Assembly (NCBI GenBank): GCA_963782475.1
Contig: CAWAJW010000012.1
Location: 434,001-498,000, forward strand
Origin: CAVQBP01 sp963782475
Lineage (GTDB): Bacteria > Bacteroidota > Ignavibacteria > Ignavibacteriales > Ignavibacteriaceae
Direction of reading: 5' to 3'
DNA: 64,000 nt
The notes beneath the pieces were generated by a model. The model was given only the letters and a program-made list of their open reading frames with translations, was not told the origin of the DNA and did no database searches. A program made the translations under genes and the position numbers. Within the stretch, counting starts at the first letter, position 1; every line of letters begins with the position of its first letter. Positions 18,673-28,093 of the stretch are shown here, in pieces.

Positions 18673-19958
18673 CGACAAATTGTCCCTAAGGCCTTTTTGA
18701 AATTCAATTACTTCTCATTTATTACTTTTTTCAAGGACACGCAAATTCAGAATTTGCTAGCTCCTCTTGTCCAGTGTTGCCCTGAAAGTTTCAACCTCTT
18801 CTGAATTACGTTTCTGTGGGCTGCTTCCATTGCTCCCGAACCAATAATATATCCTGCTTGCTGAAATGTTTTATACCTCATCCGTTTCATGTTCGTTTGA
18901 TAATACAACAACAGTTTTTCTCTAATGACTTTTTCTTCCCGTGTTGAATGAAATGGTATGGTCTTAATATTACCCATGACTTTTTCTATATCATCATTCA
19001 GCATTAGTTCGGTTTGTTTGTCAATCCAGTCCTTCATTGCCTTGGGGTCTCGAAATCTGATTTTTGCATAATCACAGAGATGTTCTTTAGCATGATAAAA
19101 GTCTAGGATTTGTACTGACTCGGGATGATAAGTATCTACCTATGACCAAATCCACTTTGCTCCATCGGCAATAAAGATTTTCTCCTTTATGGCATCCGTA
19201 TAATACTCCATTTGTTGAAGAAACGCTTCATGTCCACCCAGATGAGCAACATACTCTGAGCGAAGAATTATTCCTCTGTCTTTACTTATGGTAACATTGT
19301 CTGAGGCGCTGAATACTCGCCCAAGCTTCACTTCTTTCGATTGCTCTTCCCGAGTTAAAATCATCGTCCGTCCATCATAACGTAATGCGGTTCAGTTTTT
19401 GCCTCCTTAGCTTTCCATAGTGATGCCTGCTCAGTTTGTTTCCCTTTGATAAGGGGTAATTCTACGGTGAGTTCCGCTCCGAAATAATGGCAGACTCGTT
19501 CTATTTGTTTGGCCTGTACTGCTATACCCCGCAATTGATGAAATGTTTTCGAAGCTTCCTCATAGACACTTTGTTGCCCAAGATAACACATCTTCTCTTC
19601 CATCAGCGGACTTATGGCAAATCCTCCTGCTGATTTATTCAGGACATGTTTTTGGGGAACGACTATTTCTCCGAATAGAGTTAGAGTTTTTTTTTAACTT
19701 TCGATTCTCCGGTAGGGGGCCAATACTGGCCTGGAGAATATCTGTTCCAATTTCGTCAATCATTTTTACAAAAGTATCTTCGTAGATGTATCCATCGGTT
19801 TGACCTTCTTGACTGGTGTACCATTGCCGTATTTTTTGCATGATGATTTCTGTTAATGCTTTCTCGTCCATGATTTTACCTCTTGGAGTTTTCTTAATTT
19901 ACTCTTTTTCTCTCATTTTTCAAAGACTTTTAAGATTATTTCTGTGGACAATTTGTCG
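18673..19958 (-). mobile_element. ISKra4-like insertion sequence, degenerate
   Basis: The ends are 13-bp perfect inverted repeats, CGACAAATTGTCC at 18673-18685 and its complement at 19946-19958. They enclose 1286 bp with one transposase gene on the minus strand. The size fits the smaller ISKra4-family members. The flanks share TTTAATGGGTGCA (18660-18672 and 19967-19979). The right copy is not directly against the end but follows TACACTCC; the left copy has ACTCC, then six extra bases. The duplication may therefore be long, about 24 bp, with a small deletion. The element sits inside the dehydratase gene. Confidence 0.82.
18715..19871 (-). pseudogene. ISKra4-family transposase, broken
   Basis: Read on the minus strand from ATG at 19871 (MDEKALTEIIMQKI), the frame is lost at an A9 run near 19685, at about 19372 (YVMMDGR then MILTREEQ) and at about 18755 near the C-terminus. 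An in-frame TAG near 19139 replaces Trp in WIWS/VDTYHPES. Joined, it has the ISKra4 features: DG at the first catalytic Asp region, IADGAKWIW with the second Asp, DFYHAKEHL, and the C-terminal GSGAMEAAHRNVIQKRLK with Glu. The expected tail ILNLRVLEKSNK is readable in a shifted frame. Three frameshifts and a stop mean the element could not move on its own. The family call rests on these motifs. Confidence 0.75.
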
Positions 19959-21447
19959 TACACTCCTTTAATGGGTGCATGCAGTGTTGATCTTCCGACT
20001 ATAATTGTGCCGGGAGGACCAATGCTGAACGGCAGATTCAAGGGAGAATTAATCGGTTCCGGTTCATTCAACTGGATGATAAAGCCGAAACAAAAAACAG
20101 AAGGATTTTCCGGAGAAGATATGCTTGAAGCTGAAATTTGCGCAGCAAGAAGCATTGGACACTGCAATACAATGGGAACGGCCTCAACAATGGCAACGAT
20201 GGTTGAAGCATTGGGTCTAACTCTTCCCGGATTTTCTGCAATACCAGCTGCTGATTCCCGAAAGAAAGTTTTAGCTCAAATGTCTGGTCGAAGAATCGTT
20301 GAAATGGTTAAAGAAGATCTGAAATTATCAAAAATACTTACAAGACAAGCTTTTGAAAATTCAATTGTAGTAAATGCTGCAGTTGGAGGTTCAACAAATT
20401 TATTAATACATCTACTGGCAATTGCGGGAAGAATCGGAGTAGAATTAAATCTAGAAGATTTTGATAGCATAGGAAGTAAAATTCCTTTGCTTGTAAACCT
20501 TATGCCTTCAGGTAAATATTTAATGGAAGATTATTTTTATGCCGGCGGTTTGCCTGTCGTAATAAAGGAACTTGGAAATCATCTGCACCAGGATGTACTA
20601 ACAGTAAATGGGAAAAACATTAAAGAGAATAATGAAAACGCCAGATGCTATAATGAAGATGTCATCGCGAAAATGGAAAAGCCCTTTCAATTCGACGCTG
20701 GGATTGCAGTTTTAAAAGGAAATCTGTGTGAGAACGGCGCTGTAATTAAACCTTCTGCTGCTACGCAAAAGTTAATGAAGCACAGGGGAAAAGCAGTAGT
20801 CTTTGAAAGCATGGAAGATTATCATAAACGTATAGATGATCCTGACCTGGATATTGATGAATTTTCTGTAATTGTGCTTAAAGGAGTTGGTCCTAAGGGA
20901 TATCCGGGAATGCCTGAGGTTGGGAATGTAGATCTTCCTGAAAAATTGATAAGAAAAGGGATTAAAGATATGGTTCGAATTTCCGACGGAAGAATGAGCG
21001 GAACAGCGTATGGTACTGTTGTTCTTCACATTTCTCCGGAATCTTCCATCGGAGGCAATCTCGCTTTAGTAAAGGACGGCGATATGATTGAACTGGATGT
21101 TGAAAACCGGCGCTTGCATCTTGAGATAACCGATGAAGAATTAAAGAAACGTAAATCCGAATGGACACCTCCGGATCTTCATTCGGAAAGAGGATATGTA
21201 AAGCTGTACCTTGAGCATATTCAGCAGGCTGAAAAAGGTGCAGACTTCGATATATTAGTCGGTAAATCAGGCTCAAAAGTAGAGAGAGATTTACATTAAA
21301 GTTTCAATGTGTTATTATTTTTTTATTGCTATATTGTTTTTCGGCCTTATCAGCAATAAATCAATTAGCAATATATCAAGTCATTTTAATTATTCATTCT
21401 CATTAATTATTTTATCTAAAATATTGATTAACTAAACCGCATATCTT

Positions 21448-22782
21448 ATGGTTGTCATTTACCTGCTCATTAGTGTCATCCTTATTATTTTCCTTTCCAC
21501 AAAATTAAAAATACATCCGTTTATCGCACTCTTTATAGTTGCCCTCTTATATGGATTTTTTGCCGGGATGCCTCTGGACTTAATCATAACTTCTATAAAC
21601 CAGGGATTTGGAGATACGCTTGGAAAAATTGGTCTTATAATTATTCTGGGAATTATAATCGGGTCTTTTTTGGAGAATTCCGGAGCAGCTTATACAATGG
21701 CCGAAAAGATCCTGAAAATAATTGGTGAAAAAAGAGTAATTATTGCAATGGGAATAATCGGGTATTTTGTTTCTATACCGGTCTTTGCCGACAGCGGTTT
21801 TATTCTCCTTTCTCCGCTTAATAAAAGTTTGTCTAAAAAGGCAGGGATTTCACTTGCAGGTTCTGCGGTAGCATTAAGTTTAGGGCTCATGGTTACACAT
21901 ACTCTTGTTCCGCCGACACCCGGGCCGATGGCTGCAGCCGGCATTTTAAATGCGGATTTAGCCCTGGTTATTTTATGGGGATTAATCATAAGTGCAATAG
22001 CTTTAATCCCTGCTCTCTATTATTCAATTAAATTTGTTTCAAAAACATATATTGATCCGGATCCTGAGATAAGCGAGGCCGAAATAAATGAACGTATGAA
22101 AGAAGCGCCAGGAGCATTAAAATCTTCACTTCCTATTTTTGTCCCGATTTTTTTAATAATTTTGAAGTCGGTCATAAATTCTTTCGGTAAAAGTCTTGAT
22201 AGTAATCTAACTGCATTTATTTCTTTTATCGGCGAACCGGTAATTGCACTTACAATTGGAATGTTCCTTTCGTTTCTTCTGCCTAAAAAATTACACTTTG
22301 AAAAAATGTTTTCTACGACCGGATGGGTTGGAAAAGCTTTAAGTGATGCTGCCACTATTATTTTAATTACAGGTGCTGGAGGCATTTTTGGAAAAGTTTT
22401 ACAGAATTCTGGGATAGCAAATGTAATAGGCGAAACATTAGGGAATGTTCATATGGGCATCTGGCTTCCCTTTTTGCTCGCTGCTGCTATCAAGACCGCA
22501 CAGGGTTCTTCAACCGTATCCTTAATTACAACAGCTTCGATCATGATGCCTATGATGAATACACTGGGATTTGTTACCGAAATAGAAAAAGTTTTTGTAG
22601 TTATTGCAATTGGTGCCGGTTCTGCAGTGTTCTCACATGCAAACGACAGCTTCTTCTGGGTTGTTACACAGTTGTCAGGCATTGATATAAAATCGGGTTA
22701 CCGGTTATACAGTTTAGGAACATTTGTGTTAGGTACTTCAGCCGCTGTGATTGTATTTATTTTTTATTTAATAATAGTCTGA
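21448..22782 (+). CDS. GntP-family gluconate/sugar-acid:H+ symporter
   Basis: The protein has 444 aa and about 12-14 hydrophobic helices. GntP features include GFGDTLGKIGLIIILGIIIG, the motif PPTPGPMAAAGIL in the middle, and KTAQGSSTVSLITTASIM near the C-terminus. Family members import gluconate, ketogluconates and related aldonates. It is intact and lies between the dehydratase and the FAH-type gene, all on the + strand. It is therefore probably the inner-membrane importer of the pentonate processed by this cluster. The ATG at 21448 has no strong RBS. It is the only unbroken gene of the pentonate block. Confidence 0.87.
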   Translation: MVVIYLLISVILIIFLSTKLKIHPFIALFIVALLYGFFAGMPLDLIITSINQGFGDTLGKIGLIIILGIIIGSFLENSGAAYTMAEKILKIIGEKRVIIAMGIIGYFVSIPVFADSGFILLSPLNKSLSKKAGISLAGSAVALSLGLMVTHTLVPPTPGPMAAAGILNADLALVILWGLIISAIALIPALYYSIKFVSKTYIDPDPEISEAEINERMKEAPGALKSSLPIFVPIFLIILKSVINSFGKSLDSNLTAFISFIGEPVIALTIGMFLSFLLPKKLHFEKMFSTTGWVGKALSDAATIILITGAGGIFGKVLQNSGIANVIGETLGNVHMGIWLPFLLAAAIKTAQGSSTVSLITTASIMMPMMNTLGFVTEIEKVFVVIAIGAGSAVFSHANDSFFWVVTQLSGIDIKSGYRLYSLGTFVLGTSAAVIVFIFYLIIV

Positions 22783-22790
22783 AATATTAT

Positions 22791-23626
22791 ATGAAAATAT
22801 ATAACACAAAAAACGGAATTATTGTTGAAAGAAATGATAAATTTTACGCAGTAAATGATGAAAGTTGGGATTCGTTTATTAATGATGATAATCTATATAA
22901 TAAAATAATTGGAATAACCAGAACTGGTAATGCGATCAGTAAATCCGGAAATATTATTAGATGATCTTGAAGCTCCGATTCAGTCGCAGGAATTATGGGC
23001 TGCCGGTGTCACTTACTCGAAAAGTAAAGATGAAAGAGAGGAAGAATCAAAAGATGCGGGAGGCGGGGATTTTTATGCAAGAGTATATGAAGCAGAGCGG
23101 CCAGAATTATTTTTCAAGGGTAATCGGAATCGGATTGTTGGCCCGGGAGGTAATGTAAGGATTAGAAAAGATTCATCCTGGAATGTTCCTGAACCGGAAC
23201 TTACATTAGTAATCTCTTCTTCAGGGAAAATTGTCGGATATACAATCGGCAATGATATGAGCTCAAGAAGCATAGAAGGAGAAAATCCTCTTTATCTCCC
23301 GCAGGCAAAGACTTATGACGGATGTGCAGCATTAGGACCATGTGTACTTGTAACCGACGAAACTCTTCCCGGCAATACGGTTATTCACCTTGAAATAAAA
23401 AGAAAAAATTTGAGGGTATTTGAAGGAAATGTTGAAATAAATCAAATGAAAAGAAACTTAAAAGTAGTTAGTTTCGTTCTTATACAGGGAATGTTCTTTT
23501 CCAAACGGCAGTATGCTGATGACAGGGACAGGAATAGTTCCGGCACGTAATTTTACATTGCAAAGCAATGATGAAATTTTAATTACGATTGAATCAATTG
23601 GGACTTTAATAAATAAAGTGGAATAA
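22791..23626 (+). pseudogene. FAH-fold 2-keto-3-deoxy-pentonate dehydratase, frameshifted twice
   Basis: The gene starts at 22791 (MKIYNTKNGIIVERNDKFYA), 8 bp after gntP. It changes frame near 22925 to continue SVNPEILLDDLEAPIQSQELW, and again near 23480-23500 to continue MLMTGTGIVPARNFTLQSND, ending at 23626. The body has the FAH signature GPGGNVRIRKDSSWNVPEPEL, IGNDMSSRSIEGENPLYLPQAK and YDGCAALGP, with metal-binding Glu/Asp. Joined length, about 278 aa, matches 2-keto-3-deoxy-arabinonate/xylonate dehydratases, which make alpha-ketoglutarate semialdehyde. The dehydrogenase for that product starts one base later. It is either a pseudogene or two sequence-error indels. Confidence 0.82.
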
Positions 23627-23627
23627 A

Positions 23628-25215
23628 ATGGAATTAAAAGGATTAAATTTTATAGGGAACGAATTATCGGGAAAAGGAAATGAAGTTTTTAAAGCAGTGA
23701 ACCCGGCAAATAATCAAAAAATATTGCCTGAATTTCATGAAGCGACTACAAACGAGGTTAATGATGCCGTGAATAAAGCTGAAGAAGCTTTTAATGAGTA
23801 CCGGAATAAAAGCGGTAAAGAGAGGGCTTATTTTCTCGAAAATATCGGTGAAGAAATAATGAGAATTGGAGACATTTTAATTAAGAGATGCTGTGAGGAA
23901 ACCGGACTGCCCGAAGCAAGGATATCAAGTGAGAGAATTAGAACAGTTAACCAATTAAAATTATTTGCGGGATTGCTGAAAGAAGGTTCATGGGTTGATG
24001 CAAGGATAGAGACTGCTGAACCTGGAAGGAAACCAGTTCCAAAACCTGATATAAGGAGTATGAAAAAAGCTTTAGGACCGGTCGGAATATTCGGAGCAAG
24101 TAATTTCCCTTTAGCTTTTTCTGTTGCAGGGGGAGATACCGCTTCTGCATTGGCTGCGGGCTGTACAATAGTGGTTAAAGCGCATCCTGCCCATCCAGGG
24201 ACGTGCGAAATGATAGCTGATGCAATTAGAAATGCTATCCGGAAAACGGGAATGCCGGATGGCACTTTTTCAATGGTGAATGGCCGCTCAACTGAAGTCG
24301 GAATGTCAATTGTCAAACATCCGTTAATTAAAGCAATCGGGTTTACTGGTTCATACGGAGGAGGTAAAGCTATTTATGATGCAGCTGTACAAAGACCTGA
24401 ACCCATCCCTGTTTATGCTGAGATGGGAAGCACTAATCCAGTTTTTATTTTACCCGGTGCGTTAAAAGAAAAAAAAGAGGAAATTGCAAAAGGATTAACA
24501 GCATCGGTTACTTTAGGAGTCGGTCAATTTTGTACAAATCCCGGACTTATATTATATGAAAATTCTAAAGATGCAAAAATTTTCGAGGAAATTGCAATAG
24601 ATTGTTTTGCAGAAATCTGCTTCCGGTACAATGCTTACCAAAGGAATTCAAAATGCTTATAAAAAGGGAATTGAAAATATTAAGAAAAATAAAGGAATTA
24701 ATTTTTTAGCTGAAGGGAAATCAAGCGGAGGTGATTGTGAGGGAACAGCTTACCTGATGCAGACAGATGCTTCAAACTTTCTATCAAATGAAAAGTTGGA
24801 AGAAGAAATATTTGGACCTTCGACTTTAAATATAACTGCAAATAGTAAATCTGAATTAATTAAAGCTGCCAAAAATTTAAAAGGACATCTAACCGCCACA
24901 TTACATGCAACCGAAGAAGATGTTAGAAATTATAAAGAACTTATTGAAATCCTTGAAAGAAAAGCAGGAAGATTGATTATAAACGGTTATCCAACCGGAG
25001 TTGAAGTTTGTCATTCAATGGTTCATGGCGGACCTTTCCCTGCTACAACCGATAGTAAAACATCATCAGTAGGTACAATTGCAATTAATCGTTTTGCCAG
25101 GCCGGTCTGTTATCAGAATTTTCCCGATAAATTTCTTCCGGAAGAATTAAAAAATAGTAATCCTCTCGGTATTTGGCGTTTAGTGAATGGTGAAATCAAA
25201 AATTCAGTAATATAA
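23628..25215 (+). pseudogene. Alpha-ketoglutarate semialdehyde dehydrogenase (NADP), frameshifted
   Basis: The first frame (23628-about 24618) has an aldehyde dehydrogenase N-terminus: LGPVGIFGASNFPLAFS, VVKAHPAHPGTCEMIADA, GFTGSYGGGKAIYDAA, catalytic Glu in YAEMGSTNPVF and catalytic Cys in GQFCTNPGLIL. At about 24618 (CFAEI, then SASGTMLTKGIQNAYKKG) the frame slips by one base and continues to 25215. Motifs match the KGSADH branch of ALDHs. It would oxidise the semialdehyde to 2-oxoglutarate, ending the Weimberg-type route. The start directly follows the FAH stop. Both parts are otherwise stop-free, so a single indel, biological or technical, explains the break. Confidence 0.87.
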
Positions 25216-25402
25216 AAAATTACTTTCGATTAAAGTTAAAATTAAAGACCAGGGGATTGGCGAAATACTCTCAGGCATTTTCAGCTTAATACTTTACGGA
25301 ATGTTTATTAACGTTCATCAAAAAAGAAAATAAATGGCTGAAATTCAATTTTTTAAATAATTATGCGATAATAAGATAAATTGTGAATCTTTAATTTTTA
25401 AA

Positions 25403-27916
25403 ATGTTTAAATCAATTTTAATTAAAATATCAAAATACAAGTTAATAATTGGAATATTACTTCTTTTATCCTGTGCTGTTTTGCAATATATAGGTTATGA
25501 GCAAATTAAAATTTTTATTCCCGCCGATAAAGGATTCATCTATTTACTCGGAAATTTAGGGTTTGTATTTATCTCATTTACCATTCTATTCTTTATAGGA
25601 ATATTTTATTTAAAACCGATAGATAAATTAAACAAATATGTCAAACAGATTGCAGAAAAAGATTTTACATCCCTTGTAAGTGCATTAACAGAGTTATCGC
25701 ACGGAAACCTTACTGAAACAATTAAAATTAATTCTAATTTTGAGGGAATTAAAGCCGCAGATGAAATTCGAAACCTTGCCGATAGCATTAGTCTAATATC
25801 TGTTAAAATGCAGGAAGCTTCCAAAGAATATAATTCTGCCACTTATAAACCCTGCCAGAGATTATGCTATGTCGGCGCAGATTCTTATCTTGAAGGAAGA
25901 GCACTTGGTGATTATGCCGGTAAAACTTTAAAAGGAACCGGGAAAATAGCGATTATAACCGGTAGTTTTTCTGCTTCAGGTCTTGAATTGCGGCGTAAAG
26001 GGTTCATAAATATTATTAGGGAAAAATATTCAGGTATCAAGGTTTTGGAATCTGTAGAAACCTTTGAATCAGATGAAGTCATATATCAGAAATCAATTGA
26101 CCTAATAAAAAAATATCCCGATTTATCTGCAATCTATATTACTTTTGCTCTTGGATCAAGGGTAGCCAAAGCAATCGAAGATACGCACAAAACAAAAACA
26201 ATTATGCTTTATTGTCATGATCTTGCCGATGAAACCATGCGTTATATAAAAAAAGGTGTAGTTACGGCTACTTTAGGGCAGGATACTTTTGCACAAGGGC
26301 ATGACCCCGTAATCCATTTATTTAATTATGTTGTTAAAAAATGGCGTCCTTCACAGCCTAGGTTATTAACAACCAATGATCTGATCACAATAGATAATTA
26401 TCAGCAGTTCTGGAAAGATGGTGTGGGAGTTATTGAATCTGATTTTATGAGAGAACGTCGTCCGAAACCAATGGAAAGATCTGCAAGGTTAATTAGAATT
26501 GCATATATAGGGCGGGAGCTGAATCCTTTCTGGGAATCGGTAAAGAAAGGAGTTACAGCCGCATCTAATGAGTTAAGGGATTATAATGCTTTTGTGGAGT
26601 GGATATTACCGGAAGGAATAGTGCAAGGCGGCAGCAAAAATCTAAGCGTAGAAGTTTATGGACCGGCAATTAAATCTGCCGTTGCAAAAAAATACGATGC
26701 AATTGCTGTAGCTGTATTTGATCAAAATCTTATCCCCTATATTAATGATGCTGTATCGCAAGGAATCCCCGTAGCTACATTTAATGCAGAACCGATAAGC
26801 TTTAGAGATTTATTTTCTACTTTGGCACAAAGAGCCAACCAGCTTATATCAATAAGTAAAAACTTAAAAGATGCAGTGCAAAGTTCGGTTGAAGCCTCAC
26901 AATATAATGCAAGCGCAATTCACGAAATGGCAGCAAGCCTTAAGGATGAAGACAATTCTGTCAATAGAGCTACTGAACACATTCATCATATAAATATAGA
27001 AATTGAAAATACCGTTAAGGGGGCTGTAGAACAGCAAAAAACTGCGCACAATGCTGCAGCTGCAGCAAACAAAATTTGTCAGTCGATTAATTCTGCAAAT
27101 GAAAATGCGCAGCTCGTTTCGCATGCTTCTTCCGAATCTATCGATATAGCAAAAAAAGGTGCCGAATCGGTTATGGAAAATCTTAAGCAGATAGTCAATA
27201 TACAGAATGCAGTTGAGATTTTTTCAGATAAAATAAAAGAAATGAGCGCACAATCCGAGCATATCGGTTCTATCGTTGCCACAATTGAAAATATTTCGGA
27301 ACAAACAAACTTACTTGCACTAAATGCAGCTATTGAGGCTGCAAGAGCAGGTGAACAGGGAAAGGGATTTGCGGTTGTTGCTGATGAAGTGAGAGTCCTT
27401 GCAGAAAAATCTGCAAAAGCCACAAAAGAAACTTCTGTAATGATTAATAATGTGAAAAAGAATATTGATGAATCAAATTTGCACATTGAAAAGCTTGTTG
27501 CCGGAGTTAATAAAGGGATAATCTTGGCTAACCAATCAGGTGATGCATTGAAAAAATTGTTGAATAATTCCACTTCTATGAATGAAAAAATCAAAGCAAT
27601 GGAAGATGCTAACGCGCTGGCGACAAAGCTGGCCGGGGAATTACAATCAGCTATCGATGGAGTTACAAAGGCAATTGAAACGAATATGCGGTCAACTGTT
27701 GAAGTTAAAGAGAATATGAAGACCACACTGGATACAATTATGAATGTATCTGAAATAAGTAAAACAAATGCATCAACAATCCAGGAGATTTCCTCCGAAA
27801 CGGAAAAAGTCTATACTCAAAATGAAAAAGTGAGTACCGTAGCTACTCAATTATCTTCAATGGCAAAGGAATTACAAGGGGCAACAGCTCAATTTAATAT
27901 TGATGAAAAGAAGTAA
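25403..27916 (+). CDS. Methyl-accepting chemotaxis protein with a circularly permuted sugar-binding domain
   Basis: Order: TM1 (about 13-31), a loop of only ~15 residues, TM2 (about 46-67), a HAMP-like linker (about 70-135), a LacI/RbsB-type binding fold (about 150-465), then the MCP signalling domain (about 480-837) with EQTNLLALNAAIEAARAG and GFAVVADEVRVLAEKSA. In the binding fold the segment that normally comes second (YVGADSYLEGRALGDY, KIAIITGSF, LRRKGFINII; about 153-340) precedes the one that normally comes first (IRIAYIGRELNPFWESVKKG to GIPVATFNAEP; about 362-465). Two TMs put the binding fold in the cytoplasm. It would thus sense an internal ligand and signal to CheA. Downstream of sugar-acid genes, a sugar or sugar acid is a reasonable ligand, but that is inference. 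Confidence 0.85.
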   Translation: MFKSILIKISKYKLIIGILLLLSCAVLQYIGYEQIKIFIPADKGFIYLLGNLGFVFISFTILFFIGIFYLKPIDKLNKYVKQIAEKDFTSLVSALTELSHGNLTETIKINSNFEGIKAADEIRNLADSISLISVKMQEASKEYNSATYKPCQRLCYVGADSYLEGRALGDYAGKTLKGTGKIAIITGSFSASGLELRRKGFINIIREKYSGIKVLESVETFESDEVIYQKSIDLIKKYPDLSAIYITFALGSRVAKAIEDTHKTKTIMLYCHDLADETMRYIKKGVVTATLGQDTFAQGHDPVIHLFNYVVKKWRPSQPRLLTTNDLITIDNYQQFWKDGVGVIESDFMRERRPKPMERSARLIRIAYIGRELNPFWESVKKGVTAASNELRDYNAFVEWILPEGIVQGGSKNLSVEVYGPAIKSAVAKKYDAIAVAVFDQNLIPYINDAVSQGIPVATFNAEPISFRDLFSTLAQRANQLISISKNLKDAVQSSVEASQYNASAIHEMAASLKDEDNSVNRATEHIHHINIEIENTVKGAVEQQKTAHNAAAAANKICQSINSANENAQLVSHASSESIDIAKKGAESVMENLKQIVNIQNAVEIFSDKIKEMSAQSEHIGSIVATIENISEQTNLLALNAAIEAARAGEQGKGFAVVADEVRVLAEKSAKATKETSVMINNVKKNIDESNLHIEKLVAGVNKGIILANQSGDALKKLLNNSTSMNEKIKAMEDANALATKLAGELQSAIDGVTKAIETNMRSTVEVKENMKTTLDTIMNVSEISKTNASTIQEISSETEKVYTQNEKVSTVATQLSSMAKELQGATAQFNIDEKK

Positions 27917-28093
27917 TTTTTTCCCGCATTTCTATTTCGAACTGTAAAAAATTATTATTACAAAATAACGGATTAATTCTTAGGTTGACTAATAATGGTT
28001 ATATAACTTCGCAGAAACTTATATTGATTCATTATCTTTATTAAAGTAATATTATTATGGAAAAAAATATTGTTAAATCAGAGGTAAATTAAA

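Larger units (their letters stand above)
18660..19979. repeat. 13-bp direct repeat flanking the IS
   Basis: TTTAATGGGTGCA occurs at 18660-18672 and 19967-19979, just outside the element. Recombination between the two copies would remove the element and restore the dehydratase reading frame exactly. A shared ACTCC upstream of both copies (18649-18653 and 19962-19966) suggests the original duplication was longer. Confidence 0.7.
18268..21299 (+). pseudogene. IlvD/Edd-family sugar-acid dehydratase (arabinonate/xylonate type), interrupted by an IS
   Basis: The 5' part (18268-18672, 135 codons) has LRSQEWFGGQDK, GICNTWSELTPCN with one cluster Cys, and LTGCDKTTPSTLMGA with another. The 3' part (19980-21299) resumes CSVDLPTIIVPGGPML and has GHCNTMGTASTM, VGGSTNLLIHL and ISDGRMSGTAYG. 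Joining 18672 to 19980 restores one unbroken frame of 574 aa, the usual size. These Fe-S enzymes dehydrate aldonates to 2-keto-3-deoxy acids; the SQEWFGGQD start resembles L-arabinonate/D-xylonate dehydratases more than IlvD. The next genes (permease, FAH-type dehydratase, semialdehyde dehydrogenase) complete a Weimberg-type route. As it stands the gene is split by a 1.29-kb element and should be inactive. Both halves are free of stops. Confidence 0.88.

Noticed and set aside
17919..19141. Reassigned TAG codon explaining the in-frame TAGs in GH3 and the transposase
   Set aside because: TAG is used as a normal stop by intact genes here (GH10 at 4647-4649, GH115 at 7759-7761), so the two TAGs are ordinary nonsense changes.
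25216..25334. Possible remnant coding for a short hydrophobic tail (IGEILSGIFSLILYGMF) after the aldehyde dehydrogenase
   Set aside because: No start codon, RBS or homology that I can recognise; it may be chance.
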